Positions 51,013-62,708 of a DNA stretch of 64,000 bases are shown piece after piece. The stretch's first letter is position 1. Each line of letters opens with the position of its first letter. The stretch covers positions 3,162,001 to 3,226,000 of the forward strand of contig JAZARR010000230.1 of assembly GCA_037389465.1 (NCBI GenBank). The letters run 5' to 3'. The notes beneath the pieces are model-generated. The model worked only from the letters and a program-made list of their open reading frames with translations, did not search any database and had not been told where the DNA came from. The position numbers were made by a program, and so were the translations under genes. Source of the stretch: Baylisascaris procyonis (taxonomy: Eukaryota; Nematoda; Chromadorea; Rhabditida; Ascarididae).

Positions 51013-51220
51013 TTAAATTGACTCATCAGCTTCGAAAAAATTCATAGACAATTAAATATGCCTCGCATTTTGCAACTGGTTAGCAGGGATTTCACATTGG
51101 AGAGCTCAAAAAAATTAGAAAAGCGCGCCAGACGAGCACCATAATATGCTCTTTTGCATTATTAAGGAAATTTTTTACTGCACATCTTTGTTCATAAAAT
51201 TATTGTTGCTAACTGATGGA

Positions 51221-51362
51221 AAGATAATAATAATAATGATAGTAGTAACAAGTAATAGTAATAGGCAATAGCAGTAATAGCGACAACAACAATATTTAAT
51301 AAAAGCAATAATAATACTTGTAAGGATAACGATTATAATTACAAAATGATAATAATAATATA
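51221..51362. repeat. Imperfect ATA/GTA trinucleotide repeat
   Basis: Degenerate runs of aat, agt, gca and caa triplets, typical of an expanded and decayed trinucleotide array. Confidence 0.75.
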
Positions 51363-52139
51363 AATAACAAAAAATTTTTGATGATATGACCAATGTAGAG
51401 CGTAAATTTCTATGCAGGTTTCCATCATGTGATACATACTGTCGCCATTAACTTTGACCGCCACATCATTTTTGACTCTCGAGTTGAAACAACCTAATAG
51501 ACAGACCTACAGACATATAGGCGCTTATACAGTCACAAACGTGAACTCCATATTATACGGCTCTAAAAAATTTTTTATATTCAAGCATAAAAAAAGCGAA
51601 GGTAAGAGTTTTGTTGAGAAAATACCGGAAGTATTTTCCAGTGGAAAGAGAACACGACGAATAATTGACAAGATACAGCAGTATAACTGATATTATCTAG
51701 GTTGTAGTTTTTTACTCTAGCAGTCAACAGTGACACTGATCTCAACAAATATTTTGCGCGTACCCAACTGAGTAACAAACTCGTGGCTAGTGCATAGCGT
51801 TACACTACTACTCTCCATGCTATCACAGTACTTTTCATTTCCTAATTCACATGCGAACGAAGAGAGAAGCAACCGATCCGAACTGAATGTTTCATCGACA
51901 TTCTTAACGAATTTGTCTGTCGATTGCGTTACCGCATCAAATATATCTGGACACAAAAGAGATTTACTCAGAACGCCAAAGTGCAAAAATAAACGGCGAT
52001 TTGAGTCGACGAGGAATAACTACAAGAAGGATCATATACACTTAGACGAAGCGCTATTTACCAAAAATCGGGCATATAATCTTGGGTATATTTACAATGC
52101 CTTGTCATCAATGTAATCGTTCTTTTGATGACAAGTGAA

Positions 52140-52215
52140 AGTCCCATTCGTAGAAGGAGACGAACCTGAGATATTTTGCTTGTCGGGATGCTGCTTTACT
52201 ATTGAGCCAGTGGAG
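52140..52215 (-). mobile_element. tRNA-derived SINE-like element
   Basis: On the minus strand, box A-like TGGCTCAATAGTAAAGC (52209-52193) and box B-like GGTTCGTCTCC (52166-52156) are spaced about 35 bp apart, as in tRNA genes and tRNA-derived SINEs. The sequence between does not give a proper cloverleaf, so a SINE head or tRNA pseudogene is more likely than a tRNA. Confidence 0.45.
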
Positions 52216-54484
52216 ACGCTATCATTTAACATTGTTTTTGCTTAGAATCCTATTGACAATTGATCATGATGACGCATCGTAAAATGCTTTTTTTTTCATC
52301 AATGTTGATCAATTCTGACTATAGAACTTGCAATATCATTTTATGCGTTTTTTTTTTGTATTTTTCAGAAGCAAACGAGCGATTATTCACTAAGGTTTTT
52401 ATATGTGATGAATGAATTTGTGTTTGAAGAGGAATATTGGATCACTTCAGGCATCCTGTAAAATACGAGCGATAAGATACTTGCATTTTCCATTGGGCTG
52501 ATCAGAGAAGGAGGCAGGGGTGATCATGAAGGAAAGTTGGGCCACAATCACGTCAGTGCACAGTCGTAGCACTTAACATATGCCTAAACTGGTAGTCAAC
52601 GATCAAAAATGGACAGTGGATGGATCGTGTTGGTACTCTGAAGAACTGCCAGGTTTCCATCCAATGGCCATGAGAATTGCATTCAGTTGGCAAGTGATTG
52701 TCATTCATGCTATACAGAATATCTGCGCTTTCTAAAGAACTTTGCTTATAGGATTTGCAAAGGTTCGTTTCCTCAGATAGCGCTTATCCCGTTCATTCGA
52801 ACTCGATATAAATTTGGACTGTTTTAGTCGGACTGCATAACATAAAAGTAACACTATCAGGCCCTCATAAAAAGTAACACTTTAAAGCAACGATAGTAGG
52901 TTATAAAGTATTGCACTTCATAATAGTGCTACATTGTGCTTTAATATTTCCCATCTTTGGGACAGAATCTTTGTGCAAGAAATCGACTGCATAGTGGTGG
53001 CCAAATGCTAACATCTAGTCAATAGCAGAGAGCAACAGCCAAGGCAGTGGAGCATGTTTTTTTTTGTTAACACGATGTGCTGTAAATGAGTTGATGATGT
53101 TTTGATGCGTTAAGCGTCATCATTGGATGATGCAGTACTTAAGCTGCTTTTTATGAAATCCAATTTGTCGTCCATCAGCATCCTTCCCTCTCCAAATGCC
53201 AAATTCAACAAACTTCACTATTCTCGTTCCCCATCCTCCACAACGTCTTCAACAATATGAGTGAAAGACTACTCGATTATTAGCAATGGAATTGCACGTT
53301 CATTCGTTTTTGGAGTAATCAAGTCACCAATCACTGGATAAAGGTTTATTTAAATAGTTAGTTAGGTTCATAAAGCGGTCAAGAACAACTTCACCGGATG
53401 CAAATAAACGAACGAATGAATGCAATCATAAACGCAAAAGGAAACAAGTGTCAAACAAACTTATATAGAATGTCGAAATAAACGCGTCCTTTACACCTTT
53501 GATAATATTTAGCGACGAGATCTTATATAATACGAAAAAATAGAACAAAACAAAACCCAACGAAAATTATAGAGATACACAAACAAATAGCAATCTTTAA
53601 GCAATGTCTTTATTTCGAATATGAAAACCTCGTTTATATTTCTCAAACTTAATGCTACTTTTTTTTTAAATTGTTATTTTCATTCAAAAATGAATTTATA
53701 TATCAATTTTTGGGAATGTTAACGAAAGAGACGACTAATCATTATACCATATCTAATAAATATTACCTTAAGACTAACATAGGTGACTAATAGAGAATAA
53801 ATTACATAGAAATATTATTAATAAAGACTGCAAACTCTTTATGTTCGCTATAAAGCGAAAATTCGTTCAATAAATGTTAGCGATTTTCGATTATAGTCTT
53901 ATCTGATGAATTTTTTGCTTTGTAGTATAGATATATGAAGCATTATTGAAAGGCATTCATTATTTACTACCGAACGATTTTCGAATACTTCTTTCATATG
54001 GGAGTTCTTTATTTATTTTGAGATATCGAATTTTTAGAGAATTTCCTGAAGCGCTTAACCCGTACTGCTGCTTTTCGCAAAGTTTACGGTGATGCCTACT
54101 AAGTTTTTTATTAAAAAATTGTGCACCAATTTTGAGGTATTCCATTCTCGGAAATATTTCAACTTGCCCCTCTCGATCGTCGACGTGGGTATCAATTCAA
54201 GCTCTTCAAGAAATGTTGCAATGCAAACAATGTTTTGTAATATTCACAGTAACTGATTTTACGAGTGTGGAATGTGCTTATTGCCAATATCCTCAATGCA
54301 CCATTCCTTCCTTCATTTTTCGAAATGGCGCTGAGATGTTCCAATCTTCACGCTATTGCTCCTGTCATATATTGAATATCTATTGCTTCAGACTGTTGCT
54401 TTGCGAATATTTTACTTTTTTTATGTTTATGTTCACATACTTTGTGTATGCTTTCCAAGACGTTGAAATGAATAAATTGATAAA

Positions 54485-54532
54485 CAAATAAATAAAAAGA
54501 TAAATAAATAAATAAACAAATGAATAAATGAA

Positions 54533-54595
<63 letters not shown>
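54485..54595. repeat. (AAAT)n microsatellite
   Basis: Over 100 bp of aaat/aata repeat with a few interruptions. The open frames on the minus strand here are repeat artefacts. Confidence 0.95.
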
Positions 54596-54982
54596 AGCTT
54601 CTAGGAAACAAAGCCATTGTGTGCAGAAAAAGACGCTTTGCAGTGGTAATCTGCAGAGATGTAGAGAAGGCGGCATTCATTTGGTTGTGTTATATGCGAG
54701 CACTGCAGCAATATGAGTGTAACGGTGTGATATTCTATGCGACGGAGTCTACACCAAACGAAAGAATATTAATGGTGAATATGGGGAATCAAGTATAAAG
54801 AGGAGCATCTAAGTTACTTTGCAATCGCACCAAAAAACTTCGGTTGAAAGACAGCAAAACGTAAGATATTTTCTGCAACTGAATAGTATACCAAGAGATA
54901 TAAGGTGGACGGTCGATAGTACCGTTTTATACCGCATCAGAAACAGAAGGTCGATGCTAGGTGTGAAGTATACCAACTATGG

Positions 54983-54992
54983 TATATAAATA
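54983..54992 (+). promoter_or_regulatory. TATA-box-like site TATATAAATA
   Basis: A strong TATA match directly followed by a GC-richer stretch of about 150 bp that contains a possible first exon. The distance to the ATG at 55105 leaves room for a transcription start near 55015-55025 and a leader of about 85 nt. Confidence 0.35.
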
Positions 54993-55104
54993 GAGCAAAA
55001 CCTACGACTGTCTGCGTTTGGCGAGCTGATTGAAGCGAATTCTCTCGGAGTCTTGAGATGAGCAGCAAGCGCCCATCCGAAGTCAGCGCTTGCGCAGTTC
55101 GCTC

Positions 55105-55164
55105 ATGCCTGAGCACAACGCCGATCCACAAATTCAATTGCGCCTCAATGAAGTGCAGCACGAG
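55105..55164 (+). other. Possible first coding exon (unknown gene)
   Basis: ATG at 55105 opens MPEHNADPQIQLRLNEVQHE, with a GT directly after GAG at 55164. The amphipathic QLRLNEVQHE end could start a coiled coil such as a SNARE, but no downstream partner exon was found. An earlier ATG at 55058 in another frame competes with it. Confidence 0.22.
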
Positions 55165-55408
55165 GTTTAAACGGCCAATTGTGGTGTGTTGATGACCAAG
55201 TGGCTATAGCTTCTCTCGCTGTCGTTGAGATCGTCATCATACAACCACGCCCTCCGTGTTTATCACATTACTTGACATCGGCTCACAAAACTCTCCTAAT
55301 CAAGCGGATTTTATATGCCTCCCGATTGAATATGATATCACAAGCATAAATCAAAGAATAGAGCCATAAAACACCTTTCAAATATTGCAACCATTCATTT
55401 TACTAAAA

Positions 55409-55437
55409 GAGAGAGATGAATTAAATTCATCTCTCTC
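55409..55437. repeat. Perfect inverted repeat, 14-bp arms, 1-nt centre
   Basis: gagagagatgaatt at 55409-55422 is exactly complementary to 55424-55437 around a single A. The arms stop matching immediately outside. Confidence 0.95.
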
Positions 55438-56819
55438 AAATATTCGGCTTTCATACGTTAGGGGCTAATCGACTTGTGATAGAAAAGATAATGATAATTG
55501 TTGCTACGATGTTGCATATTCTTTAAAGTTGCTTTGGCTTCGGTGAGGTAAACCTAGTGGTGATATCATGATGGACGTTACCTTGAAATACAGGTATGCG
55601 GTAAGGAAACTGCTTGGCTGATGTGTGAATGGCTAGCTGAAAAATTATATTCAAAAATGAAGTTCTTTTCATATAATGATTTTTAACACTACAAAAGAAT
55701 GCAACAAGCAATGTTTCAACAGCACTGATGGCGATCTATTCGCAGAAAATGTTGGCCATTACTGTCGAATGTCGGTCTCTGTCGTTGAATGTCGGCCAGT
55801 TTTGCTGGCCGCTATTTTCAACATTTTATAAATGTACCTCTACCTGACTAAATACGCTACCACAGTCACAAGTGAACGGCTAGAGTAAATGGGAAGGGAT
55901 GTTATTCGAAGTAACGATTAACGGATTTACATACATCAGTCATGCTGATATGAGAATAGATCGTGATAGATGACTATGAAACATTTCATTACAATTTTAT
56001 TTAAGTTCGAATCTCTAATGAAGCATTATGAAAGTATAGCCTTCTATTAATGAAGGGAAACATTCTCTATAAGTATTCCATAAGTAACAATTGAACTTCG
56101 ACTATGTAGGTGTTTTATGGATTTGACGTATTATGCTAGTCATATCAAAGCTGCTTCACTAAGAAAATGATACGGTATGAAAGGGCATTTCATACGGTAG
56201 ATTTATTATAAGAATACTGCAGAAGTATTATTACCATACTTTGCTGCAGTCACTGTTTTAATTGCTATACGCGCGATATGACATAGGAGGAGTGTTGCTC
56301 TAGCGGTCACTCCATTAGCACGTAGTTATCACGAACTGGATTGCTTGGTCCATTTATGCAGCCTCTCCCACAGTCAGTCAATTTCCCAACCAATAAACGG
56401 TGGTGTTGAATTACATTGTGGATGAGGGAACAGCGAAAAAAATTCAGTTAATGGGAAGGAAAGGGCATGCAAAATGCTGCAATTTCAAACGGTCGCTAGG
56501 AACGATTCAATCGACGATTTACGAAATCCACCAATCATTACTCAGTACTTATTTCTTATCGCCAAATTATTGAAGAAATGTTTGATGATAAACATTATGC
56601 TACGAGTTGTTCAAAATAATGACTGTTCCATTTTGAAAGTATCATTATGCTGTCATAGAACTACACAAGGAGTTGGTAATCAAAGCGTGAACGGTATTCG
56701 ATTGGTTTAAACGTTTTCACGGAAAATGAAAAGTTTTAAATTCGATTCTAATGAAATTAGCTACTGAACTCTTCGAATGATCTGATGATCGAAAAAAGCT
56801 CTCATAACTATATGTTTAC

Positions 56820-56985
56820 TAGGAACTGGTATAGGAATCTGAGTAGAAGTGTTGCCCGATCTGTTTCAAACTTAGATAACTTTATTGCATGAAGATGCAT
56901 AATGTCCGCGCTAGATCCGAACTCGTAATCTTCATCCATCCAAAGAAACTTTCTAATCACTTGAGCTACGACCACCATGGCAGCA
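56820..56985 (-). mobile_element. tRNA-derived SINE-like element
   Basis: On the minus strand, GTCGTAGCTCAAGTG (box A-like, ending near 56958) is followed 35-45 bp later by GAGTTCGGATC (box B-like, 56924-56914) and then a non-tRNA body of about 95 bp. This is the usual layout of a tRNA-head SINE. No poly-A or short-repeat tail or target-site duplication was confirmed. Confidence 0.5.
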
Positions 56986-57562
56986 TCAGACCTAGAATTC
57001 AAGACTCCGAATGACAGGCGTTCCCCATTTTGTTGGGGGATCCACGAAGTTGGAAGGGATTCATGAAGGATCCATCGATAAAGTCGAAAAGTGTTTCAAG
57101 CGAAGCAGCATGCCTAGCGTCAGAATGAGGCACAACTTCAATTTCACATGAAAGTTCACGGTGTTTTTAAGAGTTTATACCTTCCCTCCTCTCATACAAA
57201 GGGAGGGCGAGGAGGGATCAAATCGCATTTGATAAATTTGCCTCTAGCAGTTTCCTAATTGGAACTATCGAAATAGGTCTCTATCTGCTTTGTTGAGAAC
57301 AAATTCGTATGACATCTTGCTAAAAAAAATTACTTCTATTTCACCCCAAAAAATAACTTCTATCTCTCTTGTGATCTTACATATTGGCATCGAGAGACGG
57401 TTATCGGTTCGTGCCCTCTGCTTGCACTCACTCTCCTCTATGTCACAGCTGCTAGTCACAATAAAGAGGCTAGCACATGCGATGGTATTTATAGGTAACG
57501 AGACAGCAAATAATATATGAGAGGATCTCGTTTGATTTGTAATAACGAAAAATCCAAACTAG

Positions 57563-57778
57563 TCATCCGCTTTCATTCGCCTAGTTGAGCATAGTTGCAC
57601 TGGTTATCTCTATGAGCTGAAAAGTGAACGATTGAAAGCTGCTTTAGAAGAAATATTGCACAAAATACTCCTACAACGTAAACTTGATTACGATAGAATC
57701 TTTTATTTCATTGTCACAGGACAAAATTCACGCAACGTTATCGTGTCAATGCTTTTTAGTGGTGATGATTTAGCTTGA
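57563..57778 (+). other. Exon-like open stretch ending in a stop
   Basis: After an AG at 57561-57562, 71 codons stay open (LYELKSERLKAALEEILHKI in the middle) and end with TGA at 57776. Composition is protein-like with a helical stretch, but no domain is recognised and length alone does not exclude chance in this AT-rich region. Confidence 0.22.
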
Positions 57779-60046
57779 AATAGAGTTCGAGGTGGAGAGA
57801 GGGTGGGAAGAGTGAGGTCGGGATGTGACGTAGAATTGAGCTTTAGCTGGGGGAGATAGTATGACTTCTTCGAGAGCGAGGAACTATTGATGCATTTAAG
57901 AGTATTGCTGACAACGGAACAAATATCAAAATAGCGAAAGAATCCTATAGAATATTCTCATTTAATTGAATATCTCTTTACTTAAGTTGTCATTTCGCTG
58001 CTTCTCGACGTTCATATTCACGTGATCTCATACACCTTCGCATTTCTGCTTATTGAATTAAAAATTAATTAAAATATTCTTTTGTAGCACTTTTGCACTT
58101 TCTTTCCTCTCAGAAGTTTTCATCGGTCGGTCGTTGGTAAGGCGGTTTAGTTTTCTCCGTAAATTTATTAGATTTGATGCTTTTTCCGTTAATTTCTGCA
58201 GAAGTATTTAGCTCGAATATCGAGTCTATCCACATATATGTTTGTTTTTCTGTTCGTATAATAGTTTCAGTTTAAGGATTTCTAAAATTAGAGGTGCAAT
58301 TTAGTACGTATTACTTACGTCATGAAATAATTTGTTCCACCAACTTTAAGGTTGCTCTCAATCACAATTAGAGATAATCAAAAGTGCAAAATTTCTTTGC
58401 ATTATTCAGTTGGTTTGCAATGGTTTGCATGGATGTCTCACAATAAATTAGGGAATATTGCCAAAGGAGCTGCTAAAATACTAGAGGTGCCGCATTCTTT
58501 CACTTTCATTGACCCGCATCAGCAAATTCCGCAAATTGCCAAAAAATATAGAAAATTCTTCGCTCATATTTTTTAACTCATGCATCCAATCGTATCGATC
58601 ATTCACTAATCATTTGTCGTTCTGAATCGATCGATCGATTAATCCAATCGATCTAATGATTGTGAGTTGTTAATTCAGATGATTTATATATTCATTCACT
58701 ATTAATAAGAAACTTTTTCTAGAAGAGGAAGAACCGGTAGGTTGATAAGATCTATAAGATAAAATGAAAATAATGAACATAAAGAGGTCAAGTGTGAGTG
58801 AATATAAGCAGTAGTTTAGAGGGAATATCGCAGAAGCCTTTTATAGATTTATGAATTATTGGTGACTACAACTTCTTTCGAATGTGATCGATCAACTTAA
58901 ACTACAAGATGTGGTATAGGATGTACCACAATATTTCATTTCTCTTGTTTTAATGCTTCTGAAGTTCAGACTGTCAAACAGACCGACAGACACAGACATT
59001 TGCAAGTTGTATTATTTTGTCTTATAGATCCAATTTTGCAAAGATCCATAAAATCGTTTATTTTGTTGGAGAGTTGTGCGAGCTGTTGAAACACTTAAAA
59101 TATCGATATGTTCTTCTGAATTATTGGCATTCTGTTGTAATTTTTGAAAGCGGTCGCTTGCGGAAGGCATGCGTCAAATTGTGTCCATTTCTCTATTGCA
59201 CTCCTCCTATTCTTTGCGTATATGGTGTTTAACTAGTTAGCAGCAGTATATATATATGCAATAGCGGCATGCCTATGTGGACAAGTTTTTTTCGAGTTGG
59301 CGATAAATGATGGAATTTATTGAAACGGTTTATCCCTTCAAAAAGCTTAAAAGAGAAGGAAGTTGCTTCATTTACACAGTTATTTACATATAATTACAAC
59401 AGAACATAATAATGTAGAAAGAGTTTCGGAACTTCTTTCTCTAGTTTTTGGCAGCAGAAATAAGTATTCAAGAGGAATGACTTGACTTAAATGACCCTGA
59501 TAAACGGTATTGGATTTCGTTTATCTTTTATTTTGCGTTCGATCGCTACTGAAATATTATTTTGTTTGCAGCCACTATGTTTATGATGGCATCTACGGAT
59601 GATTATTTCATACCAAAATGAATGAAACATTTCAGATCCACTAACATATTTTTGGACTCACTGCTGACGATTCGGTCGGTGAGGTGGTCCTGGTGATGTG
59701 CACTCTATTTTATTGTCAATTTTACGAATGCACCCAAATCGATGAGTTCACAGCTATCGCCTGATTGTAATCACTCATTAACGGGTGTTTGTCCGAGGTG
59801 AATGCCCACTCATTTCCTTTTTTTACCTTTTTTCTTTCTGTTCTCTTGTCTAACTTGCAGTTTCTTTCTAAGAGCTCATTTGATGATTTTTATATGCACT
59901 TAGTGAATTATTTATCTCTACTGTTATATAGATAATTATGTCTTTATTATTAATTTCAAGACTGATAGCGTTTCTCTTGTTAAGTTTTATTTGTACGATT
60001 TGTTGCTTAAATTTTTGAGATTATAATAAATTAAAATTTGAGATGC

Positions 60047-60243
60047 ATTTTGCGAGATGCATTCAACTTAACTTCCGAGGAGGCATCACAAACCTGTCAA
60101 CCACGTCAACTATCATTCAATGGATTGCTGACCTTTGGTAAAACGAGTTTCGATTTGCCAACAACTCGACTTCCGTTGGTGACATCTACACGAAGTTTGC
60201 AGTTGGATGGCAGCGATGCCTCTGCAACAACTTCAGAGCTTGT
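60047..60243 (+). other. Exon-like open stretch
   Basis: A Ser/Thr-rich open stretch reads DAFNLTSEEASQTCQPRQLS then NGLLTFGKTSFDLPTTRLPL and ends before a weak GT at 60244. It has no in-frame upstream ATG, so if real it is an internal exon. GC content is higher than the flanks. Family unknown. Confidence 0.25.
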
Positions 60244-61079
60244 TAGTCATTGCCTTTTTTATTTTTCTTCACCACTATCCTGTTGATTCATCTCATTTTT
60301 ACAGTATATCCTATATAGGATGATCTCTAACCATATTTAGGTGTTCTTCTGATCTGTTGGGTTTCCATAATATTATTGATACGTAACGTATTTTGTGATT
60401 AGCATAGAAGTATATAGATGCAGTTACTATTGTTAAGCGTACAAGTTGGTGCATCTTAAAAAAGTTCGAGCTAAGGCTGTGCTATATGGCAGATGAAGCG
60501 ATGCATCTTATCGTGAGAAGATGTGCAATGTGTATGCAGATGCATTGGCGTTATTGCCGTTTTATATGCGCGCAGAATTATTGAATATTAAACTGAAGTT
60601 GGTGAGAGGTGTATGAAAAGAAACACTGTCCATCAGATGTTGGCTGTTAGCGTTCGGATTTACTGCAGCAATAAAGGAAACCACAAATAGCTTTGATTTG
60701 CTTATTTTTGAGATTATACTGAAATGTTTCCATAGGGGCGTATTTGCTGATACGCAGTGCTTGTATCTTTTACATATATTTATTTCCGTATGCTCACACG
60801 TTTTATGGGTGTATGAATGTGCAACAATGTCAACGTTGTTAGAGGAGTGTCATTGTGGTGGAATCTATAATTCGGTTTCTTTTTCGCTTTCCTCAGTCTT
60901 TGTTCGGCTTTCATTTATTATTGGGAAGCATTTTTTTTGCTGCTTGAACGACGGAGAGAATTATATATATAATCTTTTTATAATTATATATATTCTATAT
61001 ATTTTAAAACGTGAACAGAAAAAAAATTTTATAGAAATTTTATAAAAATTATAAAAACTTAAGAAAAAGTAATATAAAT

Positions 61080-61082
<3 letters not shown>

Positions 61083-61168
<86 letters not shown>
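61083..61168. repeat. (AT)n microsatellite
   Basis: About 85 bp of uninterrupted AT dinucleotide, the longest in the window. Confidence 0.95.
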
Positions 61169-61169
<1 letters not shown>

Positions 61170-61454
61170 CGTCATAAGACGGCAGAAATGCGGTTGGTAT
61201 TAACTTGTGAAATTATAAAAATGAAAACAAATAAATAGTTTTTAGTTCTATTCGAGAGAGTCATACCCGAAATAATTCATGTACATTTTTATATCGTTCA
61301 ACGGAGGTTTACGAAAACGCTCTAAAATAAACTCTATAATGTATTCATTTGTATAATTCAATGTGGATGAGTCAAAAATGAATGAAATTTTCTTCATGGG
61401 ATATATTTACATTCATTCAGAACAGTGAATTCATCAATTTAGGTTTCTCTAAAA

Positions 61455-61487
61455 TTGAATTGAATTTATTTTTTAAATTCAATTCAA
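61455..61487. repeat. Perfect stem-loop, 14-bp stem, T5 loop
   Basis: ttgaattgaattta at 61455-61468 pairs exactly with 61474-61487 around five T. It is AT-only in most positions, so the fold is weaker than its length suggests. Confidence 0.9.
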
Positions 61488-62495
61488 CTGATAAACGCTC
61501 AAGAAATAAATTTCCTTTTGCTATGGCCATAAATGCAAAAAGTTTTTGAATTTGCTAATTATATATCTATTTGTTTATCTGTTTTTGAACTTGCTACTTG
61601 TATATCTGTCTGTTTATCTATATTTTTGTAAGTTTTGTTCGCTAGATTCTAACCATTATAGAATGAGCTGACTGAACTAACCATAAAACGTATGTTTGAT
61701 TTGCATAACGTAAAGCTTGAGTTAAGACTATAATCAGCTTTTTTTATAACTTGTCTTCCAGGTTTCTAATTAGCCTTGCAGAAATTATTGGGTTTTCTTC
61801 TAATATTGCACATTAATTTGCATTATTCAATGAAATGTTAAAAAAGGGAATTTATAGAGAAAAGACGTGGGAAATATGAAAATATTTCTGATATTATGCT
61901 TATTGTTTTATTATCAAATAATTATTCAGCGTTAGCACTATTTTCATTCTCCCGGAGCGTCGTTTCAATTCTGTTGTGATGTTGTTGAAAGTAATCGAAT
62001 TTTACGACTTATAATTGAGATTCCAACATTTGCATATATAGCTGCATACATTTGCGAATATGCAAATATCCCTTGACGAAGGTATAGTAAATATTTTTTG
62101 GGGATTGTATCAAGCTTCAATAACGTTTGTGGCATGTACCAGTTGATAGTTTTCATCGTTGACTAAGTTATAAGCAAAAGCAAAATAAATAACTTATAGA
62201 CTATATTTTTATAATTTAAACCATTGAATGGAATAGTTGATGAAGTTTGACACCTCACAAAGGAATATCTCGATTCGTTGAGATAGTTTCATTCGCTGAT
62301 AAATGGCCAACAAGAAAGTTTATATTGCTAGAAGGATGGAGTATTGAAGGTGGAGAAATGAGCACCATACTTTAGATCAAAGCATAAAGGAGATTATAAA
62401 AAAGAGCATAGGGCACTGTTTAAGCTGTTGCAAGAGTGGTGGTCAAAGACATGTGAAGAAAGTGGTAAATCGGTATTGCATGCGATCAGTGGCAC

Positions 62496-62708
62496 TCATC
62501 GGGCAAAGAAGGCGCAACTAGAGGCAAATATGTGTTGGCCTGACTGATACTGTTCATTGATAGCGTTTGAGATGTAAGCGATAGGCCGAATATATTTGTT
62601 GTCTTGGAGTTTTCGCCAATCTTTGTTACTTGATGAGTCTTTAGAGTTTCTTCTAAGAGTGATTTTTCTTTTTCTTTTTGAAGTGGCTACAGGTGATATA
62701 ATCTGCAA
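62496..62708 (-). mobile_element. Possible LTR-retrotransposon RNase H relic
   Basis: A minus-strand open stretch contains LQDNKYIRPIAYISNAINEQ, which resembles the RPIAYxSxxLN motif of Ty3-type RNase H domains. An SKDSSSNKDW segment lies before it, where the TDAS motif is expected. The glutamate and other catalytic residues cannot be placed, and no flanking reverse transcriptase or long terminal repeats were seen. Confidence 0.28.

Larger units (their letters stand above)
50122..54900. other. Region without a recognised gene
   Basis: Contains a G-rich purine tract (50668-50698), dispersed repeat copy B, an ATA/GTA-rich low-complexity stretch (51221-51362), an open plus-strand frame of 108 residues at 51790-52116 without a known domain, a SINE-like element near 52.2 kb and an AAAT array at 54485-54595. 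Otherwise AT-rich and featureless to my reading. Confidence 0.5.

Noticed and set aside
52579..52734. Plus-strand open frame starting MPKLVVNDQKW
   Set aside because: Protein-like in parts but has no acceptor, donor or recognised family; the reverse strand is equally open.
54348..54680. Minus-strand open frames full of Tyr, Leu, Ile and Phe repeats
   Set aside because: They are translations of the AAAT microsatellite.
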